Positions 1-9,100 of a stretch of DNA of 64,000 nucleotides are shown in pieces (position 1 is the first letter of the stretch; each line of letters begins with the position of its first letter). A program made the position numbers and the translations under genes. Source of the stretch: Methylomonas rapida (lineage in GTDB: Bacteria > Pseudomonadota > Gammaproteobacteria > Methylococcales > Methylomonadaceae); the NCBI RefSeq assembly GCF_024360925.2, contig NZ_CP113517.1:1178001-1242000 (forward strand). The letters are read 5' to 3'. A model generated the notes under the pieces. That model was given only the letters and a program-made list of their open reading frames with translations. It ran no database searches and was not told the DNA's origin.

Positions 1-355
1 TGTCGTTCATCTCTTGTTTCATACGCACGATGAGGCGGCCAAGTCCGGTCTTTGTTGTTTGGGCTGCTTGGGCCAACTTGAGGCTTTTCTGTTTGATATG
101 CGCGTCCAGCAAGGTATGGATGCTGGGCAGGTTTTCGGCGGCACAAACCGCTTCGCTGCTGGAATAGGTCGAAACGCAATAGGGCACCAAGTAAGTCAGG
201 ATGATCTTAGTGTATTCCTTGATCGATAAGCCATCGCTCAACATGACATCGCCGTGGTTGATGATCATAAGAATCGTACCCACGACCAGCGCGACCTTGA
301 TCGCGCGTATCAGGATGGTTTTTTGCAAAGCTATCGTTAACCAGTCAGCAATCAT
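1..355 (-). CDS. NrtS-like nitrate/nitrite transporter, 3' end cut by window edge
   Basis: Small membrane protein read from an ATG at 355 and still open at base 1 (at least 118 residues). Residues 18-35 form a hydrophobic segment beginning RAIKVALVVGTILMIINHGD. A second conserved block reads LTYLVPYCVSTYS, followed by a hydrophilic C-terminal part. From memory these two blocks are the signature of the NrtS family, small proteins reported to move nitrate and nitrite across the cytoplasmic membrane. An in-frame TGA just upstream of the ATG fixes the start. No nitrate-assimilation gene is visible next to it, so the function is inferred from family resemblance only. Confidence 0.6.
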   Translation of the reverse strand, partial: MIADWLTIALQKTILIRAIKVALVVGTILMIINHGDVMLSDGLSIKEYTKIILTYLVPYCVSTYSSSEAVCAAENLPSIHTLLDAHIKQKSLKLAQAAQTTKTGLGRLIVRMKQEMND

Positions 356-452
356 GCGTGGTCATCTCATGCAGGTTGTCATTGTTAGGGTGATGAAGGA
401 AGTCCGGCAGTGCGAAAAACACTGTGTTGGCAACCTCATTTTGGGTTTGATC

Positions 453-902
453 CTAAGCGGGGACATCAACGCTTTTTTCCAAAGCCTTGAAATTCGCCAA
501 GCAACACTGGCCTGATGGATTTCTGATTTCGCAAGCGCATTCCTTGGCCTTGGTGCGTTGCATGACAAAATTTTTGATCGGTTCTGCTCGGTGAGCATTT
601 AACGCCGATAAATACTGCTCCGCGTCTATATCAAAGCAATAACATAGCGCATCGTTTTGCAAGTCTTGGTAGCTTCTCAGCCAGTCCTTGGGGATGCTGT
701 GCCCCATGCTGGAGAAATAGCCTACTGAGCAGGTTTTGCCCGGACAAAAATAATAGCTTTCAACAATGAGCGCCTGATTTTCTGGAAACCGGACTTGATG
801 GTACAGCGTCGGCATACCGACACTTTTACAGGTGGAGCCACATTCAGGACAAATCTGTTGGGTTTTGGTGGATGGTTGGGTGGGGCAGCAGCAATCAGAC
901 AT
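453..902 (-). CDS. CopZ-like [2Fe-2S]/zinc metallochaperone-type protein
   Basis: 149 residues and very Cys-rich. The N-terminus starts MSDCCCP and has CPECG and CPGKTC pairs. The C-terminal half has CYCFD and then CACEIRNPSGQCC, the pattern of the BFD-like [2Fe-2S] and zinc-binding N-terminal domain of Archaeoglobus CopZ. It lacks the C-terminal MxCxxC heavy-metal domain of that protein; the adjacent merP-like gene supplies such a domain separately. It is the last gene of the merR-merT-merP cluster, 17 bp after merP. A cytoplasmic metal-handling or redox role is likely. The metal is not shown by the sequence. Confidence 0.7.
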   Translation of the reverse strand: MSDCCCPTQPSTKTQQICPECGSTCKSVGMPTLYHQVRFPENQALIVESYYFCPGKTCSVGYFSSMGHSIPKDWLRSYQDLQNDALCYCFDIDAEQYLSALNAHRAEPIKNFVMQRTKAKECACEIRNPSGQCCLANFKALEKSVDVPA

Positions 903-919
903 AGCGGTATCCTTGGGTG

Positions 920-1243
920 TTATCGGGAAACAGGCTTGACGGTCGCAGGATAACCAGCCGCCGTGGTCGCTTTGATCAGAGCCTCGGTGTCGGTTTTCGT
1001 GCTATCGAACGTAACTGTCGCGGTTTTACTGGCATAATCGACCGTCGCTTGCTCTACGCCGTCAACTTTCTGTAAGGCTTTTTTGATGGTGAGCGTACAC
1101 ATGGCGCAGGTCATGTTCTGGACGTTAAAGGATACGGTTTGCTGCCGAGTCGATTGAACCGTAGTGGTTTCAGCAAAAACAGTGGCTGACCACCCCGTGC
1201 TGAACGACAGGCTCAAAAGTAATAAACTGGTTTTTATGTTCAT
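920..1243 (-). CDS. merP: MerP-like periplasmic heavy-metal-binding protein
   Basis: 107 residues. A signal peptide runs to about residue 24 (hydrophobic LLLLSLSFS, then cleavage after VFA). The mature protein is one HMA domain with NMTCAMC, whose two cysteines at 46 and 49 bind the metal. MerP captures Hg(II) in the periplasm and passes it to MerT. The gene lies 13 bp downstream of merT on the same strand. Similar signal-peptide HMA proteins also exist for copper. The mercury assignment rests on the merT and merR neighbours. Confidence 0.8.
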   Translation of the reverse strand: MNIKTSLLLLSLSFSTGWSATVFAETTTVQSTRQQTVSFNVQNMTCAMCTLTIKKALQKVDGVEQATVDYASKTATVTFDSTKTDTEALIKATTAAGYPATVKPVSR

Positions 1244-1256
1244 AGCGCGGCCCTCG

Positions 1257-1622
1257 TTAGGCCAGAAAAAAGGCCATCAGCCAGGGGAAGGCCAGCAGCA
1301 ACAAGATGAAGGCGGATACTAGCCAAAATATGAGGCGTTGTTTACGTTGCGCATCGGATACACAACGGGTGTCGTCCTCACAACAGGTGGGGGTCAGATA
1401 AAGTTTGCGATAGCCCAAAACCATAAAAACCAAAGTTAGGATGATAAAAAAAGGCCGGACGGGTTCCATTGCCGTTAGTGAACTCAGCCAGGCACCGCCC
1501 ACTCCTAACGATAAAAACAAAAAAGGCCCGACACAGCAGGCCGAAGCCCCGACAGCGGCCAAAATGGCTCCGATACTCAGCCATGACGAGGTTTCGATGG
1601 GTGTTTCAGGGTCTGTATTCAT
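1257..1622 (-). CDS. merT: MerT mercuric ion transporter
   Basis: 121 residues with three predicted membrane segments. The first holds the vicinal pair ASACCVGPF that accepts Hg(II) from MerP. A cytoplasmic loop contains TCCEDDTRC, a second thiol site. Length and layout match the MerT family (about 116-130 residues). It is preceded by a MerR-type promoter and forms a merT-merP-CopZ-like operon. No mercuric reductase (merA) or lyase (merB) occurs in the window, so the reduction step must be elsewhere or absent. Confidence 0.85.
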   Translation of the reverse strand: MNTDPETPIETSSWLSIGAILAAVGASACCVGPFLFLSLGVGGAWLSSLTAMEPVRPFFIILTLVFMVLGYRKLYLTPTCCEDDTRCVSDAQRKQRLIFWLVSAFILLLLAFPWLMAFFLA

Positions 1623-1661
1623 GCGAATCTCCTAACCAAACAATGCTCAAGGTTTGCAAGG

Positions 1662-1693
1662 AGTCTAAACCCTGTTGTTTAGAACAGAGTCAA
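1662..1693 (-). promoter_or_regulatory. MerR-type promoter/operator of merT
   Basis: Read on the minus strand, a -35 TTGACT (1693-1688) and a -10 TAGACT (1667-1662) are separated by 20 bp, longer than normal. The spacer contains the dyad CTGTTCTAAACAACAG. An overlong spacer with a dyad between -35 and -10 is the hallmark of promoters activated by DNA distortion by MerR-family proteins. It lies between merR and merT. Confidence 0.75.
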
Positions 1694-1708
1694 GTGCGTT
1701 TTTTTAAT

Positions 1709-2116
1709 CTAGGGTTGGGTTGATGCATTTTCAATAAACGCATCGAGAATCGCGCAGTGAGCGGATGGTGCAGTCTGTTGACAGTTGTTGACCAGACTTC
1801 CCAATACCTGACGGAGAGCCGTTAAATCCCGGATTTGTTGATCGATCTGTTTGCATTTCTGTTCGGCGAGTTGTCGAACATCGGCACAGTGTGCCCCATC
1901 AAGCGATAACAAGGTGGCAATCTCTTTCAAGGTAAATCCGGCTTGTTGAGCGCGTTTGACAAAACGTATCCGCGTAATCGCATCAGCCGAATACACACGA
2001 TAACCACCATGAGGCTTTGCGGGTTCCGTCAATAAACCAATACGTTGATAGTGACGGATGGTTTCGATGGTGACTTCGGTTTGTTTAGCAAGTTTGCCGA
2101 TCGTCAGAGGTGACAT
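1709..2116 (-). CDS. merR: MerR-family metal-responsive regulator
   Basis: 135 residues from the ATG at 2116. The longer reading frame upstream is unlike the family and is ignored. The N-terminal winged helix-turn-helix (LTIGKLAKQTEV.IETIRHYQRIGLL) is followed by a dimerisation helix. Cysteines 77, 112 and 121 keep the 35/9 spacing of the metal-binding cysteines in MerR (82/117/126) and PbrR. That supports Hg(II) or Pb(II) sensing. It is co-directional with and directly upstream of the merT promoter. IS66 lies 215 bp upstream of its start. Confidence 0.85.
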   Translation of the reverse strand: MSPLTIGKLAKQTEVTIETIRHYQRIGLLTEPAKPHGGYRVYSADAITRIRFVKRAQQAGFTLKEIATLLSLDGAHCADVRQLAEQKCKQIDQQIRDLTALRQVLGSLVNNCQQTAPSAHCAILDAFIENASTQP

Positions 2117-2406
2117 TATTGAGCCTTTGAAATTTTTCTTCATTGTAAAGCAGCAATGTCCTTTATATACGGTCATGTGCCTTCTTTTCACAGACCATTC
2201 AATCTTCGAAAGACCAATCCATTCGTCAAGCAACCGAGGGCAGACATGGAGCGGTTACGCGCTTTACAATCCAGTCACCACCTTCAAAGCGCTGTTTCTC
2301 TTCCAATATCATATTTAGGTTCTCTGCAATCGTAAGCGCGTAGTCGCGCCACCTGTGAAACTAATTCCGCTCACGGCATCCTGTGACTTTTTGATCAGGA
2401 GAAGCT

Positions 2407-2700
2407 ATGGCCATCACATCGAAATGGCGAGAGCATATTGAAGCGTGGCAAAGCAGTGGTTTATCGCAAGCCGAGTACTGTGCGAAGCAGCAAATCAATG
2501 TCCATACATTTGCAGCGCGATTGAGCGACTTTCGCAAGTTACCCAAGAGCGATTCGGCTGTCCTGATTCCCGTGCAGGTTGCGCCCACTGAAACAGTAGA
2601 CGCGGCCATCCTTTTTACCCATGCCCAAGGTCATCGCCTGGAGTTGCCGACTTCGGTATCAGCGCGCTGGGTCGCAGAGCTATTGCAATGTCTGGCTTGA
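2407..2700 (+). CDS. tnpA: IS66 accessory protein TnpA
   Basis: 97 residues. The helix-turn-helix opening W-R-E-H-I-E-A-W-Q-S-S-G-L-S-Q-A-E-Y-C is characteristic of the IS66 TnpA (OrfA) accessory protein, needed for transposition together with TnpB and TnpC. Its stop overlaps the tnpB start by 13 bp, as is usual for translationally coupled IS66 genes. Confidence 0.9.
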   Translation: MAITSKWREHIEAWQSSGLSQAEYCAKQQINVHTFAARLSDFRKLPKSDSAVLIPVQVAPTETVDAAILFTHAQGHRLELPTSVSARWVAELLQCLA

Positions 2701-3038
2701 TCGATTATCCGTCGCAGATTTGGATAGCGGTGGCGCCGGTCGATATGCGGCGTGGACTGGATGGTTTATCGGCGATCGTGCAGCAAAGCCTGGGCCATTC
2801 GCCTTGCGCCGGCTCGGCCTTTATTTTCCGCAACCGGGCCGGCAGCCGATTACGTCTGCTCCTGTGGGATGGCAACGGGGTGTGGTTATGCCAGAGGCGT
2901 TTGCATCAAGGCGCTTTTGTCTGGCCCAAGGTGGATGATGTCGTATTTGCCATCAGTCAAGCGCAATGGCAATGGTTGGTGGCCGGTGTCGACTGGCAGC
3001 GACTGTCGGCAAAATGCCAACCTGATTGGCAAGTTTGA
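2688..3038 (+). CDS. tnpB: IS66 accessory protein TnpB
   Basis: 116 residues of the IS66 Orf2 family. Visible hallmarks are VDMRRGLDGLSAIVQ and the basic motif LRLLLWDGNGVWLCQRRL. The ATG overlaps the end of tnpA. The 71-bp gap to tnpC contains no other gene. Confidence 0.92.
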   Translation: MSGLIDYPSQIWIAVAPVDMRRGLDGLSAIVQQSLGHSPCAGSAFIFRNRAGSRLRLLLWDGNGVWLCQRRLHQGAFVWPKVDDVVFAISQAQWQWLVAGVDWQRLSAKCQPDWQV

Positions 3039-3109
3039 ATCGGTGTGACATCCTACCAAATCTCAGCAATATCAAGGGTTAGAGGGATAATTGCGGTATA
3101 ATAACCGCC

Positions 3110-4723
3110 ATGAATCCGCTCGCTAAACTCGATCAACTGAACCTGGAACCGGCTGCTAAAACCGAAGTGGCTGCGTTGATCCAATCCCTGATCGAACAGC
3201 ATGAGCGAGATGCCAAAGCCATCCAAACCAAAGACGCCACCATTCACGCCAAAGAGGTCAAAATCGAGGCGCTGACCTTTGAGTTGGCCTATTACAAGCG
3301 TATCCGCTTCAGTCGTAAGAACGAAAGTCTGGCCCCGCTGCAGCGCGATGTGTTCGAGGAAACCTGGAATACGGATATGTCGGCGATTGAAGCCGAAGTC
3401 GAGCAACTTCAGGACGACCAACCGTGTGACACCGTCTCTCGTCCCAAACGCCCACGCGCCGGTCGTCAATCCTTGCCGCCTCATCTACCCCGCATCGAAC
3501 ACCGTCACGAACCGGAATCTTGCACCTGCGGAAAATGCGGTAAGGACTTGGTCAAGATCGGCGAAGACGTCAGCGAACAGCTCGATGTCGAGCCGGCCAA
3601 GTTTTTCGTGCATCGGCATATTCGGCCGCAATATGCTTGCCGGGCCTGCGAAAGCATCACGGCGGCCCCGATTCCGCCGGCGGTCATCGATGGCGGCATG
3701 GCCGCTGTCGGTTTGCTGACCTGGGTGATGGTCAGTAAATTCCTCGACCATTTGCCGCTCTATCGTTTAGAACAAATCGCGGCGAGGGATGGCGTGATCT
3801 TATCCCGTTCCACCCTGGCCGATTGGGTGGGTCGTCTCGGCGTTGCCTTGCAGCCTTTGGCTGACCGCTTGGCTTGGCATCTATTGCAACGGGATAGCTT
3901 ACATGCCGATGAAACGCCGGTGCCACAACTCGATCCCGGCAACGGTAAAACCAAAAAAGCCTATTTGTGGGCTTATCGCAGTAACGACTTACAACCGGGG
4001 CCGAAGATCATCGTCTTCGACTATCAGGCGGGCCGCAGTAGCCGGCATGCGCAGAACTTTCTACAAAACTGGCAAGGTCATCTCCTGGTTGACGACTATG
4101 CGGGTTATAAAGCCTTGTTTGCGGCTACCCGTGCGCATCCTGAATCACAACGCTTGCTCGTGCCTTGTGTTGAATTGGCGTGTTGGGCGCACGCTCGCCG
4201 TAAATTCTTCGATCTATTCCAAGCCAGTCAGAATCCTATCGCGCAAGAAGCTTTGAATCGTATCGCGCTGCTCTATGCCATCGAAGTCGAAGGCCGCGAG
4301 ATGACCATCGACGACCGCCAACGTCTACGAGCAGAGAAAAGCTTGCCGACACTGGCCGCCTTACACGATTGGCTGCAACAAACGCGTCTGCGTACCGCAC
4401 CTAACAGCGCAACGCTCAAAGCGATGGATTACAGTCTGAAACGCTGGGTCGCGCTCACCCGCTACGCCGAAACCGGCGATTTGCCCATCGATAACAATCC
4501 CGTCGAGAACAGCATTCGGCCAATTGCCCTGGGAAAAAAGAACTGGCTCTTTGCCGGTTCTGAACGGGCAGGCCAGCGCGCCGCAGTCATACAAACCCTG
4601 CTCGGCACCGCCAAACTTAACGGCATCGGTCCAGCCGCATGGTTAAAAGACACCTTGGAAAAACTCCCCACTTGGCCTAATCGCCGCATCGACGAACTGC
4701 TGCCTTTCGGCCCCTTGGATTAA
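3110..4723 (+). CDS. tnpC: IS66 transposase TnpC
   Basis: 537 residues, full length. It has an N-terminal coiled-coil/leucine-zipper region, a zinc-binding segment (CTCGKCGK ... CRACES) and a DDE catalytic core with Asp in HADETPVPQ, Asp in LLVDDYAGY and Glu in DNNPVENSIRP. The C-terminal IS66 cap follows (GKKNWLFAGSERAGQRAA). No frameshift is seen, so the transposase is probably functional. Confidence 0.95.
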   Translation: MNPLAKLDQLNLEPAAKTEVAALIQSLIEQHERDAKAIQTKDATIHAKEVKIEALTFELAYYKRIRFSRKNESLAPLQRDVFEETWNTDMSAIEAEVEQLQDDQPCDTVSRPKRPRAGRQSLPPHLPRIEHRHEPESCTCGKCGKDLVKIGEDVSEQLDVEPAKFFVHRHIRPQYACRACESITAAPIPPAVIDGGMAAVGLLTWVMVSKFLDHLPLYRLEQIAARDGVILSRSTLADWVGRLGVALQPLADRLAWHLLQRDSLHADETPVPQLDPGNGKTKKAYLWAYRSNDLQPGPKIIVFDYQAGRSSRHAQNFLQNWQGHLLVDDYAGYKALFAATRAHPESQRLLVPCVELACWAHARRKFFDLFQASQNPIAQEALNRIALLYAIEVEGREMTIDDRQRLRAEKSLPTLAALHDWLQQTRLRTAPNSATLKAMDYSLKRWVALTRYAETGDLPIDNNPVENSIRPIALGKKNWLFAGSERAGQRAAVIQTLLGTAKLNGIGPAAWLKDTLEKLPTWPNRRIDELLPFGPLD

Positions 4724-4963
4724 ATCATAGTTGTCGCTAACTGACGATGTGGTTTAGTTGGTTGCTTACCTGCAATCTCCAGACTACACGCCTCGACCGA
4801 TTTTAAAATATCCATCATTGGGCATCATTGCGCAGTTTGCGGACACACCCACCAGGACGCGATTCGTTAATTGAATCGAAAAAACCAGCCGAGTCCTTTG
4901 GTGGCCAGGCATCCTAAACCCAAGCGAAAATGCCACGAGGAGGGAGTGCTTTACTTTTCAGAT

Positions 4964-4982
4964 GATAATGATTATTATTTGC
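4964..4982. promoter_or_regulatory. Fur-box-like site
   Basis: The 19 bases starting GATAATGATTATTATTT match the classical Fur consensus (GATAATGATAATCATTATC) at 15 of 19 positions. The site lies 29 bp upstream of the ATG at 5012, where a repressor would block transcription. No other strong promoter element was recognised by eye. Confidence 0.5.
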
Positions 4983-5011
4983 AACAAATAGTGAATATTT
5001 GGAGCCCTCAA

Positions 5012-5251
5012 ATGAAATTTGCACTCAAATTTTTCGAACCGTCTGATTTGAAACTGGAGATGAAACCGGAAGTTCTTGCTTCATTGCTTGAAACCGGACA
5101 CATCCATGCCACGGATTTTCGCTGTCTAGATTTCGGCTCTAAACAAATCGTATGGAAGATATTGCTCTCGCTCGCCAAATCGAAATGGGCGAACAGGAGC
5201 CAACAACGCACGTATGCCCTAAATCAACATGAGTGTTTATTAGAACGCTAA
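5012..5251 (+). CDS. Small hypothetical protein of a putative iron-regulated operon
   Basis: 79 residues from the ATG at 5012 (GGAG 7-10 nt upstream). The frame extends back to 4871, but that part spans the Fur-box-like site and has no good ribosome site. The product starts MKFALKFFEPSDLKLEM and is soluble, with no signal peptide. It is followed 22 bp later by another small gene. I do not recognise the family. The putative Fur site suggests expression under iron limitation. Confidence 0.5.
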   Translation: MKFALKFFEPSDLKLEMKPEVLASLLETGHIHATDFRCLDFGSKQIVWKILLSLAKSKWANRSQQRTYALNQHECLLER

Positions 5252-5273
5252 ACGCCTTACGGAGAATCGATCT

Positions 5274-5504
5274 ATGAATAAAAAGCCTTGTAATCATGAA
5301 ATCTTGGGGGCAAACGAGTCAGGCAGAGTGCAAATTTGCCGCGATTGCGACGTGGTGCATTTGCATTTACAGAACATGTCGTTACGATTTGATTCGACTC
5401 AATTTGCACAGCTAGCCTTACTGATAGCCCAAGCATCGAAAAAAATGGTTGAGGAGCCTAAAGGCGTTGGCCGCAGACAAGCAAAGTTCACGGTGGTGCA
5501 TTAA
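5274..5504 (+). CDS. Small CxxC protein, second gene of the putative iron-regulated pair
   Basis: 76 residues. An N-terminal C-N-H-E-I-L motif and a later CRDCDVVHLHL give a possible Cys/His metal site of zinc-ribbon type. The remainder is a conserved-looking block NMSLRFDSTQFAQLALLIAQA. A GGAGA ribosome site precedes the ATG at 5274. Function unknown. Short proteins of this layout could bind iron or zinc. Confidence 0.5.
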   Translation: MNKKPCNHEILGANESGRVQICRDCDVVHLHLQNMSLRFDSTQFAQLALLIAQASKKMVEEPKGVGRRQAKFTVVH

Positions 5505-5548
5505 GGTGATTCAAGGTCAGAGAAGACGGGCGTTTTAACTGAGTTAAA

Positions 5549-5602
5549 TTAAGAGTGTGGCGCACCCAATCCGACAATCAATCTCGGCGCCCACACCCTT
5601 AA
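5549..5602. terminator. Imperfect inverted repeat between convergent genes
   Basis: Arms TTAAGAGTGTGGCGC (5549-5563) and GGCGCCCACACCCTTAA (5586-5602) pair with small bulges, between the convergent ends at 5504 and 5625. It probably serves as a bidirectional terminator, although no long T-run follows. Confidence 0.4.
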
Positions 5603-5624
5603 TGTATGCCAGCAAATCTTCGGA

Positions 5625-5978
5625 TTATTTAGAACCTGCCAGTTGATGATGCATTTTGGCCATTTCGGTATTGGCATCGACAGCTTTCTGATAGGAACTG
5701 ATCAGTGCTTCGCAATGAATCAAAAACGTTTCGGCTTGCTTACCGGACAAGTAACGATGTTGCTTGTACTGGGCAAGCAGCTTTTTATGCTCATCGACTT
5801 TGGCTTGGGCATCCTTGGCGGCTTGCTCATAATGAGCGGCCAACGTTTCGTGGTCTTCCTGGGTTTTGGCGTTCTGTACCGCCGCAGTCATATCCATAGG
5901 ATGTACATTTTGCTGACAACCCGTTAAAGCGCCCATGGTTAAAGCGGCGACGGCGATTACTTTAGAAAACGTTTTCAT
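5625..5978 (-). CDS. Putative lipoprotein downstream of the cus operon
   Basis: 117 residues. It has a signal peptide with lipobox LTGC (Cys 21) and then a predicted helical, charged domain rich in Ala, Gln, Lys and His with an N-terminal HPMDM. It lies 123 bp after cusA on the same strand. I recognise no named family. The context suggests a periplasmic or outer-membrane accessory of copper/silver handling, an inference from position and the His/Met content. Confidence 0.6.
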   Translation of the reverse strand: MKTFSKVIAVAALTMGALTGCQQNVHPMDMTAAVQNAKTQEDHETLAAHYEQAAKDAQAKVDEHKKLLAQYKQHRYLSGKQAETFLIHCEALISSYQKAVDANTEMAKMHHQLAGSK

Positions 5979-6101
5979 GATGACTCCCCTTACAAATTGA
6001 TAAATAGGTCGGCATTTAACATGCCACTACATTGAATGGAACTTGCTGTATTGGATTTTTATTTGCCGATTTTTCTCCGGTTAAATGAATGAAAACCAGT
6101 G

Positions 6102-9100
6102 TCACTGAGCGACGCCGCCCCGTTGTTTTAGCGAATAAGCCTTGACCAAGGTATAAATCGCCGGAATCACGATCAAGGTCAGCAGCATCGACGAAATCAT
6201 GCCGCCCACCATCGGCGCGGCAATGCGGCGCATCACTTCGGAGCCCGTGCCGTTGCTCCACATGATTGGAAGTAGCCCGGCCATGATGGCGGCCACCGTC
6301 ATCATTTTCGGACGCAGGCGTTCGGCGGCACCGTTCATGACACTCTGGTGCAGTTCGGCGTAACCCATCAGTCTGCCTGCTCGTTCGCATGCCTGTTGCG
6401 CGGCCTGATAGGCATGATCCAGATAAATCAGCATCACCACGCCGGTTTCCGCCGCCACCCCAGCCAACGCGATAAAGCCGACGCCCACGGCGACGCTGAC
6501 GTTGTAATCGAGCAGCCAGAGCAGCCACACCCCGCCGACCAAGGCAAACGGCACCGACAGCATGACAATCAGGGTTTCGGCCAGTCGGCCAAAATTCAAA
6601 TACAGCAGCAGAAAAATGATCAGCAAAGTCAGCGGCACCACAATTTCCAGACGCTGTTTCGCACGCTCCATGTACTCGAACTGGCCGCTCCAGGTGATGT
6701 AGTAACCGGTTGGTAATTGCACGGCCTGTTGTACGGCTAGTTTCGCGTCGTGGACATAACCGGCAATGTCGCGGTCACGCATATCGACGAAGATATAGGC
6801 CGACAGTAGTGAGTTCTCGGTGCGAATGCCGGGCGGACCTTTGGAGAGGCTGATATGCGCCACGCTCGACAGCGGAATCATCGCTCCGTCGGCGGTCGTT
6901 ACCAACACGTGACTGCCGATAGCGTCCGGGCTATTTCTCAATTCACGGGGATAGCGCACGATCACGCCAAAGCGTTCGCGGCCTTCGACCATCGTTGTCA
7001 CCATTTCCCCGCCAATCGCGGTGGAAATCAGATTCTGAATATCGCCCACCATCAGACCATAACGTGCCAGGGCGGCATAGTCGGGATCGATATTCAGGTA
7101 ATAACCACCGGTAATGCGTTCGGCGTAGGCGCTGGTGGTGCCGGGGACGTTTTTGACCGCTTGCTCGATTTGCTGCGCCAGGCGTTCTATTTCCGCCAGA
7201 TCGTTACCGAATAATTTGATGCCGATCGGCGTGCGGATACCGGTGGCCAACATGTCGATCCGGTTTTTGATCGGCATGGTCCAGGCATTGCTGACACCGG
7301 GAATTTGCAACGCCTGATCCATTTCGGCAATCAGCGTGTCTACGGTCATGCCTGTCCGCCACTGGTCTTGTGGCTTCAGATTGATGATCGTTTCCGACAT
7401 TTCCAGCGGTGCCGGATCGGTCGCCGTGGCGGCGCGTCCAGCCTTGCCAAACACCGATTCCACTTCCGGGAAGCTTTTGATGATGCGATCCTGGGTTTGC
7501 AGCAGTTCAGCGGTTTTGGTGACCGAGAGGCCGGGCAAGGTTTGCGGCATGAACAACAAGGTGCCTTCGTTCAAGGTCGGCATGAACTCACCGCCCAAAC
7601 GCATCGCCGGATAAACACTGGCCAGCAGGGTCAGCACTGCCAGTAACACGGTGGCTTTGGGATACTGCATCACCCAAGTGATGACAGGACGGTACAGCCA
7701 CGACAAGCCGCGATTGATCGGATTGTCGTGCTCGGAACGAATATGGCCGCGCACAAACAGCAGAATCAATACCGGTACCAAGGTGACCGACAATAGCGCG
7801 GCACCGGCCATGGCAAAGGTCTTGGTATAGGCCAAAGGCTGGAATAATCGGCCTTCCTGCGCTTCCAGCGTGAACACCGGCAAAAACGAAACGGTGATGA
7901 TCAACAGGCTGAAGAACAGCGGTGGCCCTACTTCCCGGCAGGCGTTCAGTACAATCGTATAGCGCGGCAGCTGCCCAGCATCGCGTTCCAGATGCTTGTG
8001 CACGTTTTCGATCATCACGATGGCCGCGTCGACCATCGCGCCAATGGCGATGGCGATGCCGCCCAGGCTCATGATGTTGGAATTCATGTTCAGCCAATGC
8101 ATGACGATAAACGCCATCAACACGCCGACCGGCAACATGACGATGGCCACCAAGGCGCTACGCACGTGCAGCAAAAACACCGCGCAAATCACGGCCACCA
8201 CCAAACTTTCTTCCAGCAGGGTATGGCGCAAATTTTCAATCGCCCGATGAATCAGGTCGGAGCGATCATAGACGGCTTGTATGCTGACGCCGGATGGCAA
8301 ACCCACCGTAATTTCCTTGAGTTTGAGCTTGAGATTGTCGATGACGGACAGGGCGTTTTGTCCGTAACGGGCGACCGCAATCCCGGACACCACTTCGCCA
8401 TCGCCATTCAACTCGGTAATGCCGCGCCGTTCGTCCGGCACCAGTTCCACTCTGGCCACGTCCCGTACCAACACCGGCGTGCCGTTGGCGACTTTCAATA
8501 CCAGGCGTTCCAAGTCCTGAGTGCCGTGCAAGTAGCCCCTGCCGCGCACCATGTATTCGGTTTCGGTCAGTTCGATGGCCCGTCCGCCGACATCGCGGTT
8601 GCCGTTGGCGATGGTTTCGGTAAGCGTTTTCAGCGGAATGCCGTATGCCTGCAATTGTTGCGGATTGACGGTGACTTGGTATTGCTGGACAAAGCCGCCA
8701 ATGCTGGCCACTTCGGCGATGCCATGAGCCTTGGTGAGTTGATAACGGACGAACCAGTCCTGCAAGGTGCGCAGCTCTGCCAGCGAATAGTCCTTGCCCA
8801 GCACCGCATATTGGTAAACCCAGCCGACCCCGGTGGCATCCGGCCCCAATTGTGGCGTAACACCGCGCGGCAAGCGGCCCGACGCGAAGTTGAGATATTC
8901 CAGTACCCGCGAGCGTGCCCAGTAAATATCGGTGCCGTCCTCAAAAATGACATACACGAACGAAGCGCCGAAGAACGAAAACCCGCGAACCACCTTGGAG
9001 CGCGGCACGCTGAGCATCGCCGTGGTCAAGGGATAAGTTACCTGGTCTTCGACCACTTGCGGCGCTTGGCCGGGGTATTCGGTATAGACGATCACCTGCG

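Larger units (their letters stand above)
2332..4769 (+). mobile_element. IS66-family insertion sequence, complete
   Basis: A 2438-bp element with tnpA, tnpB and tnpC. Both outer ends begin GTAAGC (left at 2332, right as the complement ending at 4769). It is flanked by a perfect 8-bp direct repeat CTGCAATC at 2324-2331 and 4770-4777, the duplication length typical of IS66. Intact genes and duplication suggest a recent, possibly active insertion between merR and the small iron-regulated operon. Confidence 0.9.

Noticed and set aside
2058..2318. 86-codon plus-strand frame over the merR start
   Set aside because: Antisense to merR and its leader; no ribosome site or family.
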